A stretch of 64,000 bases of DNA from Methanobacterium spitsbergense (GCF_019931065.1 NZ_JAIOUQ010000004.1:10950-74949), one strand, 5' to 3'; positions 37,334-47,920 are shown, counted from the first letter of the stretch. The notes: generated by a model not told the origin, from the letters alone. Translations and numbers: made by a program.

Positions 37334-37768
37334 TTATGATATTTGGACCGTACCATTAACATTCTGTACATGATAAACATTATTATTGTTGAGTGTAGTT
37401 GTTCCATTGATATTTTTTGGAATTAATTTAATATTTACGCTACTAGCACCAGTTACCATTGTAACAACATTACTGCCAGATATAGAATTAATTGTTGCTG
37501 TGAATGCAAAAGAATTTGAATTGGTTGAAAGTGCAGTGTTCATAGTTCTAAGATCCATGTCAATTGAATAGCCATTCCCATTTATATATACTGTGTTTAT
37601 GGTTTCAGCTATTTTTTCACCAATTATTCTTGCGCCTCCAACATCTCCTGCCTGACTTTGATCCATTGTGCCGCTGATTAGGCTGACCAATCCTCCTATA
37701 ATGATCAAAACTATTAGGGTAATGAAAATAAATTCTGCACTTGCTTGTCCTTTATTGTCAAAATACAT
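37334..37768 (-). CDS. class III signal-peptide prepilin
   Basis: The leader and helix are MYFDNKGQASAEFIFITLIV: the Gln-x-Ser-x-Glu-Phe motif follows Lys-Gly, where EppA should cut. The mature head (about 110 residues) is rich in Asn, Thr and Ser and ends in NNNVYHVQNVNGTVQ. GTGAT is the ribosome site. It starts 4 bp after the preceding pilin-like gene, so it is part of the same transcript. It may be the main or a minor pilin of the filament. Confidence 0.87.
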   Translation of the reverse strand: MYFDNKGQASAEFIFITLIVLIIIGGLVSLISGTMDQSQAGDVGGARIIGEKIAETINTVYINGNGYSIDMDLRTMNTALSTNSNSFAFTATINSISGSNVVTMVTGASSVNIKLIPKNINGTTTLNNNNVYHVQNVNGTVQIS

Positions 37769-37772
37769 TTTA

Positions 37773-38843
37773 TCACGTTAATGCATATGGGCTGTTTGTA
37801 AGCCCTAATATTATTTTGTAAGGGTTAGAAAGATATACAATCGGGCCGTTTGGTGTTCCAGTGGAATCTGGTTGCCTAATGGCTGTTATTGTATTGTGAT
37901 TTTTGGTTGTTATAGTATATCCAGCAACTCCTGCAAAGTATTCATGGTCAAGGAAAGAAATAGCATCTGTCCCATGATCTTCATTTAACGGATCTCCAAG
38001 TACAAATGTGCTCATTTTTGTATATGGCGGACTTAGTGATGTGCTAATTGTTTTATTTTCAAGCCGGTCAAAGAATGAAAGCCCTTGAGTGTCAAGGAAG
38101 TAGTATGGTCTTGGATATATTTTACTGGGATTATCTGTTCCATTCATAGCATCCCAAAGATGGAAAATTTTATCCTGTTCAACTCCTGCATCTGCAAAGT
38201 GATAATTTGGATTACCCGCAAAAGTTGTGTAATACTGATATTTATAAATAACAGAAGTAGTTCTTTCTTTACTGTTTATCCATATATATGGGTCTTCTAT
38301 TCCCTCTATAGAAACATAAACCTTAATTGGAGGAGTTAAACCAGAATATGACTGATTTGTTTGATCAATCCTTATAGGTATACCTCCCCTCACATTTACA
38401 TAGAATCCAAATGGATCCTCTTGAGTAATACTAACATCGCTAGAAGTGAACACTTGAGTTGTATAATTGTTTATTGAAATATTGTTAATATATATACTTC
38501 TTCCAGTCTGGGTTTCAAGAGCTTTACATGCTGACAATACATGTTCATTCAATGAAGAAACTACTTGATCCCTAATATAAGATTTGCTATCTGTCAAATA
38601 ACTTCTATCATCAATCACTTTCCTTGTAGCATTATATGCTCCATTACGACCTGCATCTGCAGCACCCTCTCGTATTGCAGTATAAACATTGGTTGCAGCT
38701 GAAAATGTAACATCTCCTCCTATTGCTATAGTTGAAATTGTGTTCAGCTCGTTTACAATGTTACCCATAGCCAATGCTACCACAATAACAGGAATGAACA
38801 ACAAGAATGCCAATGGTGTGAAAGCGTATCCTTTATTATCCAT
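37773..38843 (-). CDS. pilin-like surface protein with a divergent class III-type N-terminus
   Basis: The N-terminus MDNKGYAFTPLAFLLFIPVI has the Asp-Asn-Lys-Gly leader of neighbouring pilins and a hydrophobic helix, but Tyr replaces the Gln at the expected +1 site and no Glu is at +5. The mature part (about 330 residues) is soluble, starts with a helical region (ATNVYTAIREGAADAGRNGA) and then turns beta-rich with many Tyr, Asn and Thr. It is likely a minor pilin or tip protein. GGAGA is 6 nt before the ATG; gene gaps are 15 and 4 bp. Confidence 0.75.
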   Translation of the reverse strand: MDNKGYAFTPLAFLLFIPVIVVALAMGNIVNELNTISTIAIGGDVTFSAATNVYTAIREGAADAGRNGAYNATRKVIDDRSYLTDSKSYIRDQVVSSLNEHVLSACKALETQTGRSIYINNISINNYTTQVFTSSDVSITQEDPFGFYVNVRGGIPIRIDQTNQSYSGLTPPIKVYVSIEGIEDPYIWINSKERTTSVIYKYQYYTTFAGNPNYHFADAGVEQDKIFHLWDAMNGTDNPSKIYPRPYYFLDTQGLSFFDRLENKTISTSLSPPYTKMSTFVLGDPLNEDHGTDAISFLDHEYFAGVAGYTITTKNHNTITAIRQPDSTGTPNGPIVYLSNPYKIILGLTNSPYALT

Positions 38844-38858
38844 ATTATATTTCTCCTA

Positions 38859-40931
38859 TTATTTCCATAAATCCAACCTTACAGGTATAGCATTAGGCAA
38901 ATTACCTGTATACATTGCTTCTGATTTAATATAACTAGGGTTCGGTGTAATTCCTGACTGAGTTAACAGTGCAATAAGATTCTCCCTTGCTTGGTTTTCT
39001 GCATCTTGAGCTGATGATGAAAATGATGTGGTCCAAACATTTTGAAGGAATTTGGGATAGACAACAGATACTCTAGTTCCAGAAAATAATGCAGCATTTG
39101 CATTGTTATCTCCTGATTCCCAATTATTAGCAGGTCCGGTAATAGTTACTCTTAAGTTATATGTACCTGTTTTTAGACCACCAGTACCATTGGTAATTAC
39201 ACGACCCCCTGTAGCTTTTGCATCCAAGGCTGCAAGATCAAGAACAAATGGAACAGTATCACTATCATATAAAATATTATTGTTATTATAATCGACTCTA
39301 ATATGTCTAGTTGTAGTACTTGCACCAAAAAATAAAAAGGCTTGTTGTGCTTCAGCACCTATAGTAAATTGTTTTACTTGACTATAGGCATTATTAGAAC
39401 TTTGATGACTATTAAAAGCAAAATTTTCCCATTTAATAGGTAATTTACTGTAAGAAGTAACAGCATAACAGTTAGTTAAGCCTACAAAATCGTAATCATT
39501 ACCCGGAGCTTGATCCCATACAGTAACCCGTACTTTATTATTACCATTCCTCAAGTAGTCTTTAATATATATAATTCCGGGATTGTTACCGTAACCATCA
39601 CCGACATCACTATAATCAACACCATTCAAATCAAAAGAGTTAAATGCAACATTCCAATTTGTTCCATTCCAGACTTCAACAAGTGTGTCGTCAACTCCAC
39701 CATAGGCATTTACAACCAAATAACTGTCAAATATTCTGGCTCCTGAAGGTATGTTAATATCAACTACTTGACTTACAGCACACCCACTGGTTTGGCCCGG
39801 AATATTTGTTAAAACAAACGGAACACCATCAGAATAGATATTATTCTTTCCTAAGAAATCAGACCATCTTATACTTCTTAAATTATTAAAAAATGTACGC
39901 TGCCCTGTATTTAAATCATATGAAAATCCATACTCATTATTTCCACCATTACCATCTAAATTTTGTGCTGTGGGTACTGCAACCCCTGCAGCATCTGTTA
40001 AATTATTAACATCTGTAAGTATTCCAACAGGAACTTTAAGCGTTGTTGTATATGATGCAAGCATCGAAAACCAAGGCATATCACTCTGACTATTTAAACC
40101 AGGATCTAAAAAATTTACATAAAAATTATTATTTCCAGTTTTCAACTCAGAAGAAGTTAAATTTCCCTGATAATTATACATGGTTTCATAACTTCCAGGT
40201 CGTAAATTTAAAAATGTGAAACTTGTATTAGATATGACATGGTTTAAATTGTTTACCTTCACATTCGCACTGTAAGATGGATTTCTATGATATCGATCAT
40301 TATTATGATTACTTGAACCTAATAAAAACTTTCCACCAAGTATTGTGGTATTTTCAGGTATTGAAAATGGTATATTGGATGCAGTACTCCCACTACCCCA
40401 AAATGGTCGATTTTCTAGACCATAACTTTGCCAAGGTTGGAAATTACTTAACCAATTGTGGAAGTTCCAAACTGTAGTTGTAACGTTTTGTTGTTTATCT
40501 TCGTAAGTAACTTCTTCAAGTTTATAATAAGCCCTTCCAACCCAACCCTCTTGAGGTCCTGAAATTACCTTGACCTTGGTTACTGAATCATAAGCTGTGC
40601 TTCTTCCGGTCCGTATATCCTGAACAGCAGGATTGGATCCTAATGTCATTTGATATGTAACATCAGAAGGCATAAGTGTATTTAATGAGTCCGTAATAAG
40701 TTGTGAAGCATTATCAGGATATCCGTTTGCATATAATACAGCTGCTGTTCTTAATGTTCCGTCCTGTTCCATAACATTTAGTGCGCTGTCTGCCAGTGCT
40801 TCTAAATGTTGATGATCTTCCCCATTGTAAATAGGTAAAATTTGGTAGGTTACAATTGAAGCTGTAAATACTATAACCACAATTAAAGCCAGAGTTGCAT
40901 CTGTTGTAAAGAGAAAACCTTTATCATCCAT
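38859..40931 (-). CDS. large pilin-like surface protein (690 residues)
   Basis: The N-terminus MDDKGFLFTTDATLALIVVI repeats the Asp-Lys-Gly-aromatic pattern followed by a hydrophobic helix, so it is probably placed in the filament like a pilin. The rest is a large beta-rich ectodomain with many Asn, Gly, Tyr and Trp (WGSGSTASNIPFSIPENTTI, ARIFDSYLVVNAYGG, NNKVRVTVWDQAPGNDYDF), like carbohydrate-binding or adhesin modules, with no enzyme motif. It could be a tip adhesin. GGTGATG is the ribosome site, and it lies 19 bp after the preceding gene. Confidence 0.75.
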   Translation of the reverse strand: MDDKGFLFTTDATLALIVVIVFTASIVTYQILPIYNGEDHQHLEALADSALNVMEQDGTLRTAAVLYANGYPDNASQLITDSLNTLMPSDVTYQMTLGSNPAVQDIRTGRSTAYDSVTKVKVISGPQEGWVGRAYYKLEEVTYEDKQQNVTTTVWNFHNWLSNFQPWQSYGLENRPFWGSGSTASNIPFSIPENTTILGGKFLLGSSNHNNDRYHRNPSYSANVKVNNLNHVISNTSFTFLNLRPGSYETMYNYQGNLTSSELKTGNNNFYVNFLDPGLNSQSDMPWFSMLASYTTTLKVPVGILTDVNNLTDAAGVAVPTAQNLDGNGGNNEYGFSYDLNTGQRTFFNNLRSIRWSDFLGKNNIYSDGVPFVLTNIPGQTSGCAVSQVVDINIPSGARIFDSYLVVNAYGGVDDTLVEVWNGTNWNVAFNSFDLNGVDYSDVGDGYGNNPGIIYIKDYLRNGNNKVRVTVWDQAPGNDYDFVGLTNCYAVTSYSKLPIKWENFAFNSHQSSNNAYSQVKQFTIGAEAQQAFLFFGASTTTRHIRVDYNNNNILYDSDTVPFVLDLAALDAKATGGRVITNGTGGLKTGTYNLRVTITGPANNWESGDNNANAALFSGTRVSVVYPKFLQNVWTTSFSSSAQDAENQARENLIALLTQSGITPNPSYIKSEAMYTGNLPNAIPVRLDLWK

Positions 40932-40950
40932 TTATAATCATCACCTTAAA

Positions 40951-41859
40951 TCATGCTCCCCTGTTCCATACAAACAATTCTGCCCTAACTTTTTTTGGAA
41001 TTATTGTATCAACATTGATATTCTCAGGTGCGGTGCCCTTAGGAACTTGTATTATATAAATATCTAATGTGTCACCAGGGTTACTGTTACCCCTTACTGT
41101 AATAATATTATCTTGTAGTGTTGCACCATCCTTCAATGCACTTGGATCTATTTTTTTGGTAATGTTGACAAATCTTGTAGCTTGCCCTCTAAAGTCATGT
41201 TGATCAACTACATCATTACCATTTATATTAACATCTGCTGAATTGTATCCCTGGTTAACTATTAAAACATAATAATCAAATGTCGCTAAATAGAATTGAT
41301 CGGTTGGAAATGGGTTTGGTGGGGATGTGTATGTAATGGGTGTTCCTGTAAACCTTCTTAGATCCTTTGCACTAGAAACAACGAGTGATTCTGTATAAAT
41401 TGCAACTCTTTCAACTCTAACAACATCATTCGCAGAAGTATAACTGTTATTTCCAAGAGATTTAATGATCTGATTGTTATCAATACGAGTAACTTTAAAG
41501 TAATAGTTATAACCACCAACAAGAGTTTGAACATTATCTTGGCTGAGAGCTGCAAGTTTACCAGTGGATAATGTACCTTCTTGGGGACCATTTTTAGTAT
41601 CATAAATAGCGAGACCTGTAACATTTGCATTTCCTGTTACTTCCCAGTTAGTAGGTTCTCCTGAAGTTTCAAGAAGTGTATTCAGAGTGTCAAAGGCAGA
41701 CCTATCCATTGATCCACGAAAAACAGTATCTTCCATTTGATACATTAGATTATCCATATCTGCTGTTACAAAACCAAGTATTAATGTAAGTGGAATTATA
41801 GCCAATAAAAGATCAAGAGATAATGCAAACCCCCTTGAATCACGAGATAAAAATCCCAT
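40951..41859 (-). CDS. pilin-like surface protein, first gene of the operon
   Basis: The leader is SRDSRGFALSLDLLLAIIPL: Arg-Gly-Phe replaces the usual Lys-Gly-Gln, followed by a hydrophobic helix with Asp where pilins have Glu. A helical segment (MDRSAFDTLNTLLETSGEP) and a beta-rich head follow, including NGNDVVDQHDFRGQATRF and DNIITVRGNSNPGDTLDIYI. GGAGG lies just before the ATG, and a TATA-like GGTATATAAATA lies upstream at about 41.91 kb on the minus strand. It is probably a minor pilin starting a six-gene operon. Confidence 0.75.
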   Translation of the reverse strand: MGFLSRDSRGFALSLDLLLAIIPLTLILGFVTADMDNLMYQMEDTVFRGSMDRSAFDTLNTLLETSGEPTNWEVTGNANVTGLAIYDTKNGPQEGTLSTGKLAALSQDNVQTLVGGYNYYFKVTRIDNNQIIKSLGNNSYTSANDVVRVERVAIYTESLVVSSAKDLRRFTGTPITYTSPPNPFPTDQFYLATFDYYVLIVNQGYNSADVNINGNDVVDQHDFRGQATRFVNITKKIDPSALKDGATLQDNIITVRGNSNPGDTLDIYIIQVPKGTAPENINVDTIIPKKVRAELFVWNRGA

Positions 41860-42182
41860 TTTCCCTCCCCATTATATCAGATTTATTAATATGATATTTA
41901 CTATATCACAATTATATTTATATACCTTTGTGAGATACCTATCCAAATATTTTATTATGCTATATATTAATAGTAAATATGTAGTTAACTTTGAAATTAT
42001 TCAAAAAAAATCATAAATCAATTAATTCTCTCCGATATACTTGTTATAAACTCCCTGGGATATGTAAATATGAAGACTTCAAAGAAATAATAACAAAAAA
42101 TATACCATATTAAATCCATTGGATAAATAGATAGAAATAATTAATTTAGAATAAATTGATAATATGGAATGAGAAGATTAAC
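41860..42182. promoter_or_regulatory. divergent control region of the pilin genes
   Basis: This 323-bp AT-rich gap separates the minus-strand pilin-like operon from the plus-strand pilin gene. A TATA box for the minus strand is seen near 41913-41926. No gene is visible. Confidence 0.5.
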
Positions 42183-42590
42183 ATGGACCAGCGAGCACAA
42201 ATATCTGTTGAGTACATTTTATTAGTTGCAATTGTAATGTTAATTGTAATAGTATTTGCAGTGATAATTACCGATCAAAATGAACAAAACAATGTTGCCA
42301 GTGCTGCTCAACTAGGGGCTACAAATGCTACAGCTAATCTCATATTTACCAATACTGGTCAATCTCCTGTAAAGGTGACCTCGGTTTCTATGACAAACGG
42401 TACCACTATAAACATGACAATACACTTTTCAAGATCTGTGACAGGTCAAGAGAGTGTGATTATTGATAGTATTACTAAATCTCTTAATTCTGCAGGATAT
42501 ACTAATACTAGTAAAACCACTAATAGTGTTACTTTAACAACGTCTACTGGTGTGAGCGTAAGGCATACATACTTTATAACACTCGCTTAA
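42183..42590 (+). CDS. class III signal-peptide prepilin
   Basis: [20 protein letters not shown] contains the QxSxEY motif, here after Arg-Ala in place of Lys-Gly. One hydrophobic helix is followed by a short Ala-rich helix and a Thr/Ser/Asn-rich head of about 90 residues ([19 protein letters not shown]). ATG 42183 is chosen because the upstream ATG would give an unusually long leader. It is divergent from the pilin-like operon and probably part of the same filament system. Confidence 0.87.
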   Translation: MDQRAQISVEYILLVAIVMLIVIVFAVIITDQNEQNNVASAAQLGATNATANLIFTNTGQSPVKVTSVSMTNGTTINMTIHFSRSVTGQESVIIDSITKSLNSAGYTNTSKTTNSVTLTTSTGVSVRHTYFITLA

Positions 42591-42646
42591 ATAGTAAATT
42601 TTATAACACGATAATTTTAATTGCTTGTATTATGGGGATGAATTTT

Positions 42647-42880
42647 ATGAAGGAAAATATTGAAGTAAATAAACCTGAAGATATTAGAAGAAATAATCCT
42701 AAAAAAAGAAATATAAATATTTGGGGTATTTACATCAGTTTGATTTTTATTATACTTGGGGCAGTATGGTATGGAGTGAATGTGGGTTTGATCCCATTAA
42801 CATTTATTCAACAACAAGCTGGACCAATTATTATAATACTTATAGGTTTGTTGATACTCTTAAAATCATTGAAGAGATAA
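42647..42880 (+). CDS. small membrane protein, two helices
   Basis: The 77-residue protein has a charged N-terminus ([16 protein letters not shown]) and two membrane segments ([17 protein letters not shown] and [13 protein letters not shown]) joined by a loop with [13 protein letters not shown]. The pattern is like the LiaI/LiaF transmembrane region (DUF5668 type). GGGGA stands before ATG 42647; an ATG 15 nt earlier is too close to the site. The function is unknown. Confidence 0.72.
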   Translation: MKENIEVNKPEDIRRNNPKKRNINIWGIYISLIFIILGAVWYGVNVGLIPLTFIQQQAGPIIIILIGLLILLKSLKR

Positions 42881-42945
42881 ATTAAATTCACTATTATTTT
42901 ATTTAACTTATATTTTTTAATTAATCAATTAAAGGAAGTAAAACT

Positions 42946-43971
42946 ATGAAGGATCTATTAAAAAAACTTGCAGATGCTCCTGGAGTCTCAGGATTTGAAG
43001 ATGAAGTTAGAGATATAATGATCAACGAGCTTAAGGATAGTGTTGATAAAATTGAAATTGATCAGCTTGGTAACTTGATTGCAACTCGCAATGGTAAACC
43101 AGATGGCAAAAAGATAATGCTTGCAGCCCACATGGATGAAATAGGGTTAATGATCCGTTACATTGATAAAAATGGATTTATTAAATTTTCAAAAATTGGG
43201 GGAATTAATGATCAAATGCTTTTAAACCAGGAAGTAAGCATACACACTTCCAATGGTATCGTTACAGGAGTTATTGGTTCAAAACCACCTCATAGAATGA
43301 AAGAAGCTGAAAGGAAAAAGGTAATTGATTACGAGAATATGTTCATTGATATTGGTGTTTCTGACAAGGAAGAAGCAGAGAATATAGTGAAACTAGGGGA
43401 TCCAATAACAATCAAACAGGAGTTCACTGAACTTGGTAAACTATACAAAGGCAAGGCTCTAGATAACAGGATAGGATGTGCAGTTTTAGTCGAGGTTATG
43501 AAAAAAGCTGAGAGCGATGCAACCATATATGGTGTTGGAACTGTTCAAGAAGAAGTTGGACTAAAAGGTGCAAAGACTGCTGCATTTAAATTAAATCCAG
43601 ACATGGCTCTGGCACTAGATGTTACAATAGCCGGAGATCATCCGGGAATAAAAGAAGAAGATGCTCCTGCAAAGACTGGTAAAGGTCCAGGAATAATACT
43701 AACAGATGCAAGTGGTAGGGGACTCATTACACATCCAAAAATTAAAGAACTTCTAATAAGTGTTGCAGATGAAGAGGAAATACCATACCAGCTGGAAGTA
43801 AGTGAAGGAGGAACAACAGATGCAACTGCAATCCACCTTACAAGAGAAGGTATACCAACAGGAGTTATATCTCCACCAACACGTTACATCCATACACCTG
43901 TGAGTGTAGTTGCAATGGAAGACGTTGAAAATGCAGTAAAACTAATTTTAGCAGTTTTAGAAAGAATTTAA
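42946..43971 (+). CDS. M42-family metallo-aminopeptidase (TET-like)
   Basis: M42 peptidases form large tetrahedral cytosolic complexes and trim short peptides with two metal ions. Seen: [15 protein letters not shown], the metal ligands in [26 protein letters not shown], the catalytic Glu pair in [23 protein letters not shown], and the late His in [10 protein letters not shown]. The length, 341 residues, is normal for archaea. It is a single gene with an AGGAAG ribosome site. Confidence 0.93.
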   Translation: MKDLLKKLADAPGVSGFEDEVRDIMINELKDSVDKIEIDQLGNLIATRNGKPDGKKIMLAAHMDEIGLMIRYIDKNGFIKFSKIGGINDQMLLNQEVSIHTSNGIVTGVIGSKPPHRMKEAERKKVIDYENMFIDIGVSDKEEAENIVKLGDPITIKQEFTELGKLYKGKALDNRIGCAVLVEVMKKAESDATIYGVGTVQEEVGLKGAKTAAFKLNPDMALALDVTIAGDHPGIKEEDAPAKTGKGPGIILTDASGRGLITHPKIKELLISVADEEEIPYQLEVSEGGTTDATAIHLTREGIPTGVISPPTRYIHTPVSVVAMEDVENAVKLILAVLERI

Positions 43972-44128
43972 TTATTTATTTAATTTCTTTCTTCAACTAT
44001 TATTTTAATTAATATTTTTTATATAATTCTAATTTAATGATAAAGAGTGAAATGTACATATAAATCAAAACACCCTGTACTATCTTTATTTTACTAAAAT
44101 AGGATATATTAATTCTTTTTAATAATTT

Positions 44129-44818
44129 TTATATCATGATAATTCCATTTGAATTTATTTCATAACTAATAAACTGTGTTGGTGTTTTGGTACTTCTCAT
44201 CTTAACTATATCCATAACACGTTCTCGGCGGCCAGTATATGGATTTTCACGTTTCATTAATTTTAATGCACCATAAACAGAGAATAGAGCTATTTCATTA
44301 AACTCGCTTGAAGTTGCACTGTCAAGTACTACAAGTGCTGTGATGTTCCGTTTTTTAAGTTCGTAAATCAAGAGGTCAAAACGGTCTCTGAATTCATATG
44401 GTGTTAATTTAGCTGTGTAACTACCTATGTTATCAATGATAACTGTTTGAGTATCTTCAGGAAGTTCATTGATAAATTTTGAGAAGTTACCCTTCATAGC
44501 ACCTATATCTATGCTCATCTCAGCTTCTGTAACTTTTGCCCTTATACCTGCAAGTTCAGTGAAACTTAAGATATTATTATCTGTAAATGTTTTCAGATCC
44601 CAATTAAATGATTCTCCCTGTGTATAAAGGTCTGATGCATCTTCTTCAGTTGTTATGTAAACAGTTTTAAATCCTTGTTTACAGCTGCTCTTTGCAAACT
44701 GAAGAGCAAAAATTGTCTTACCCGAACCTGCATCCCCTGTCACAAGCATTGATCTCCCAATTGGAAAACCACCAGTTATATCGTCAATTCCATCTATCCC
44801 ACTTTTTAACCTTTCCAA
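44129..44818 (-). CDS. RAD55/KaiC-like RecA-superfamily ATPase
   Basis: Walker A is [14 protein letters not shown] near residue 30, and Walker B is in [12 protein letters not shown]. The start [19 protein letters not shown] is the usual lead-in of single-domain KaiC-like proteins. The protein is 229 residues long. The TTG start at 44818 is supported by GGAGG exactly 7 nt before it. It stands 91 bp after the response-regulator gene on the same strand, so it is likely an output or signalling ATPase of that system. The exact partner is unknown. Confidence 0.88.
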   Translation of the reverse strand: MERLKSGIDGIDDITGGFPIGRSMLVTGDAGSGKTIFALQFAKSSCKQGFKTVYITTEEDASDLYTQGESFNWDLKTFTDNNILSFTELAGIRAKVTEAEMSIDIGAMKGNFSKFINELPEDTQTVIIDNIGSYTAKLTPYEFRDRFDLLIYELKKRNITALVVLDSATSSEFNEIALFSVYGALKLMKRENPYTGRRERVMDIVKMRSTKTPTQFISYEINSNGIIMI

Positions 44819-44909
44819 GAATAACCCTCCCTTAAACGTTAGATTATTAATAATCTTAATATCTATTAAATTTAATCTATTTTAAGTGTTATAATAATTT
44901 ATAATTCTA

Positions 44910-46175
44910 TTAACCCTTTTGATCCATTGAAAATTTAAATTCAAAGTCACAATTACTTCCTCCGTCTGCCATGCATGTTGTTTGTTCAACACTGCCCCTA
45001 ATAGAAGTCCATGTGAAACTTCTTATTACCATTGCACGGCATATCAGGCAGAACATTGGACTTGATCCTGCTTCTGTTAGCCATGGACAGTTTTTGAATT
45101 TGAAATAACTTTTATCCTTTTCAACAGTTTTCTCGGTGCTTATACCCAGGTTAAATAAGAAATCAGCCAGCCAATCAATGTAGCAGTTGAATAATATGTC
45201 ATTGGTTACAGAATTTCCAGTACATTTGATAAATTCTTCATCAAATTTGGGTTTCATATTTTTTTCAAAACTGTCTGCAAAACTCTTTGCAATATTATTC
45301 CTCACTTGTGGAGGTATGCTTGAGGCGAAAACAGGCAATGCACTTACAACAAAACTTGATAGTTCTCCTCTTGCTTTTTCCTTTAAAAGTTCTTCCCTTT
45401 CTTTTTCTGCCTTTCTTCTTTCGGTAATATCTCTAAAAACAAGTGCTACACCTATTATATTTCCTGCTTTATCCCTTATGGGTGCAGTGCTGTCGTCAAT
45501 TGGAACCTTTTTATTATCTTTGGTTAATAGAATTGTTGGTTCTTTAAGATCTATTATTTGGTTGCTGTCAATTACTTTGCTAACAGGATTATCAATTGGT
45601 GCTCCACTTCCTTCTTTGGTGATATTGAAAACTTCGTTGAGATTTTTTCCCATTGCTTCGCCTTCTCCCCATCCTGTGATATCCATTGAAACAGGGTTCA
45701 TGAACTTGATCTTACCATTTTCATCTGTTGCAATTACTGCATCACCAATACTTTCAAGGGTGGTTGAAAGCCATTTTTCACTTTCTTTAAGTTTACTTTC
45801 CATTTTATGTTTGTAAAGCGCTACCTCAACTGCACTGTGAAGTTCTCTATCTTCGAATGGTTTGATTATATATCCAAATGGCTCTGTTACCTTGGCTCTT
45901 TTCAATGTTTTTTCGTCAGAATATGCTGTTAAATACACAACTGGAATATCTAAACTGTCTCGTATTTTTTGAGCAGCTTCTACTCCATCCATATCTCCTT
46001 TAAGTACAATATCCATAAGCACAAGATCTGGCAGAGTTTCTGCTGCTTTTTGAATGGCACCTTCTCCAGATGGGGTTATTCCTGTAACTGAATAACCAAG
46101 ACCTTCGGCCCGGTGTTTAATATCCATTGCAACAATGCTTTCATCTTCAACAACGAGAATTTTTACATTCGACAT
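44910..46175 (-). CDS. response regulator with REC, PAS and methanogen-type cysteine-rich output domain
   Basis: The REC domain (1-120) has [11 protein letters not shown], phosphoacceptor Asp55 ([10 protein letters not shown]) and Lys in IIKPFED. A PAS domain follows at about 133-250 ([32 protein letters not shown]). The last about 150 residues hold [15 protein letters not shown] and [16 protein letters not shown], which resemble the methanogen output domain MetOD1, a possible metal or small-molecule module. It carries no DNA-binding domain. The next gene is a KaiC-like ATPase. A kinase partner could be the protein at 54.1 kb, which is inference. Confidence 0.88.
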   Translation of the reverse strand: MSNVKILVVEDESIVAMDIKHRAEGLGYSVTGITPSGEGAIQKAAETLPDLVLMDIVLKGDMDGVEAAQKIRDSLDIPVVYLTAYSDEKTLKRAKVTEPFGYIIKPFEDRELHSAVEVALYKHKMESKLKESEKWLSTTLESIGDAVIATDENGKIKFMNPVSMDITGWGEGEAMGKNLNEVFNITKEGSGAPIDNPVSKVIDSNQIIDLKEPTILLTKDNKKVPIDDSTAPIRDKAGNIIGVALVFRDITERRKAEKEREELLKEKARGELSSFVVSALPVFASSIPPQVRNNIAKSFADSFEKNMKPKFDEEFIKCTGNSVTNDILFNCYIDWLADFLFNLGISTEKTVEKDKSYFKFKNCPWLTEAGSSPMFCLICRAMVIRSFTWTSIRGSVEQTTCMADGGSNCDFEFKFSMDQKG

Positions 46176-46421
46176 GATATTACCTTTCTTTTATATATAT
46201 GCGATTAGCCCTGTTATTATCAAATAAATAGGATATAATAAATTTTTATATTCTATTGATTCAATTGACAGTTTAATTTATTTAATTAACTTTTTATTGC
46301 TACAATCATTATTCTATGGTGTATACTTTGTCCAGTTCAATATTTATTCTATCTACTATTTATTACTACACAATATATTTTTCCCCATTAATATATTAAT
46401 ATTGAAACAAGAACATTGTTT

Positions 46422-47558
46422 ATGGATACATATATGGACGATTTGTTTAAAATATTTATCCAAAATCGGGATGTAAAATCTGGAACAATTGAACTATATT
46501 CACAGATTATAAAAGATTATAGCAAATTTTTAGATAAAACTCCCTCAGAATGGATAAGTGAAGCTGAATCTGAAGAAGAAAAAGATGACCCTCCTATCAG
46601 AATGCGAAATAGATCCATCAAGAAATATTTATTAAATTATAAAGATCATTTGGTTGAGAGAGATCTAAGTCCTAGGACCATATCAACCAGACTAACTGTT
46701 GTAAGATTTTTTTATTCTGATTTTAACATTGACCTTCCTAGGTCCAGGTCTAAAAAAATTGTGTATAAAGAAGGAATTGAAGATCTTCCAAGTAGAGATG
46801 AAATCAAATTAGCATTATCTTTTTCTAATATCAAATATCAAAGTGTAATTCTATTAATGTTGTCTTCAGGTATGCGATCATCTGATATTCGTGCTCTCAA
46901 ATACAGCGACTTTTTAACCTCCTTAAAGGATTATATCAAAATACCTAAAAAGAGATTTATTAGTGTAGATGAGGTTGTTGATTTATTAGAAGAAACCAGT
47001 GAAATTATAATTCCAACCTGGAGAATTACAGCCATAAAAACAAATACAAAATTTTTCACATTTAGTTCTCCTGAAAGTCTTGAAAAAATAATTGAATATC
47101 TAAAATCAGAACCACCAAAAACTCTCAATAGATACCTTTTTAGAAGTGGAAGATACCCAGATAAACCTATAAGTTCCAGGGCATTTATGGGATATTTTAA
47201 CTATTTAAATAAAAAATGTGGATTAGGAAAACCCTATAAACAAAATAAATTAAGATCACATGCACTACGAAAATATTTTGGAACAACACTTGGAAGAGTG
47301 GGACTTCAACAACTCACAATAGATCGTTTAATGGCTCATAAGGTAGATGCAGTTACAGATGCTTATATTAAACCTGATATAACAAGTTTAAAAGAACAAT
47401 ATATGCAATGTGTCGAAGAATTGTCAATAGAAAATGTTAAAGTAAAGGTTTATGAAGTTGATAGTAAAGATAAAAAACGTTTAGATAGCCTTGAAAAGAA
47501 ATATGAAGAATTATTAAAACTTCACGAAGAAAAGGACGAATATAACAAATTACCATAA
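46422..47558 (+). CDS. tyrosine recombinase/integrase
   Basis: The catalytic set is visible: Arg in LLMLSSGMRSSDIRALKYSD, His-x-x-Arg in LRSHALRKYFG, His in LMAHKVDAVTDAYI and the Tyr of DAYIKP. The N-terminal core-binding half has SGTIELYSQIIKDYSKFL and LSPRTISTRLTVVRFFYSDF. A coiled-coil tail ends the protein. At about 378 residues it fits archaeal virus-type integrases. It opens the accessory region and probably mediated integration of it. No attL/attR pair or tRNA target could be recognised. Confidence 0.9.
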   Translation: MDTYMDDLFKIFIQNRDVKSGTIELYSQIIKDYSKFLDKTPSEWISEAESEEEKDDPPIRMRNRSIKKYLLNYKDHLVERDLSPRTISTRLTVVRFFYSDFNIDLPRSRSKKIVYKEGIEDLPSRDEIKLALSFSNIKYQSVILLMLSSGMRSSDIRALKYSDFLTSLKDYIKIPKKRFISVDEVVDLLEETSEIIIPTWRITAIKTNTKFFTFSSPESLEKIIEYLKSEPPKTLNRYLFRSGRYPDKPISSRAFMGYFNYLNKKCGLGKPYKQNKLRSHALRKYFGTTLGRVGLQQLTIDRLMAHKVDAVTDAYIKPDITSLKEQYMQCVEELSIENVKVKVYEVDSKDKKRLDSLEKKYEELLKLHEEKDEYNKLP

Positions 47559-47772
47559 CTACTTTTTTATTTCTCAAATGCTCTCTAGTAAATAATATGG
47601 TATATAAGAATAGACTTATTTTGTAAACTTGCAATTTTTGTATGTAACATACAAAACATTTAATAGTTCAAAAGCAAATCTACCTAACAAATCAAGTAAA
47701 TTCATGTGATATAATCTATTTTTAAATCTTAAATATTTTTTTTTAATTTTGGAAATTTTATATTTTATTTAT

Positions 47773-47868
47773 GAGGAGCAGGGAGTGTTTCTCCACATTT
47801 TGGGGGGGGACCAATTCGTGGTGGGAATTGGTAAAAAAATAGAGAAGAAAAGCACATCCCATACTCCT
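47773..47868 (+). ncRNA. repeat unit 1, candidate structured RNA
   Basis: The opening arm AGGAGCAGGGAGTGTT pairs imperfectly with AGCACATCCCATACTCCT (47851-47868). The loop has its own perfect 7-bp hairpin, CCAATTC-N7-GAATTGG, and a run of eight G. Confidence 0.35.
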
Positions 47869-47920
47869 ATTTATTAGAGTGATTGAATGTTCTATTTTAA
47901 ATTTGGCTTATTTTATAAGT

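Noticed and set aside
46176..46421. tRNA gene or att core as target of the integrase
   Set aside because: No cloverleaf-like or repeated core sequence could be recognised by eye; a computed search of both flanks would be needed.
47771..47842. 23-codon frame starting ATGAGGAGC in repeat unit 1
   Set aside because: It is not present in the other units, has no ribosome site and runs through the G8 tract, so it is probably chance.
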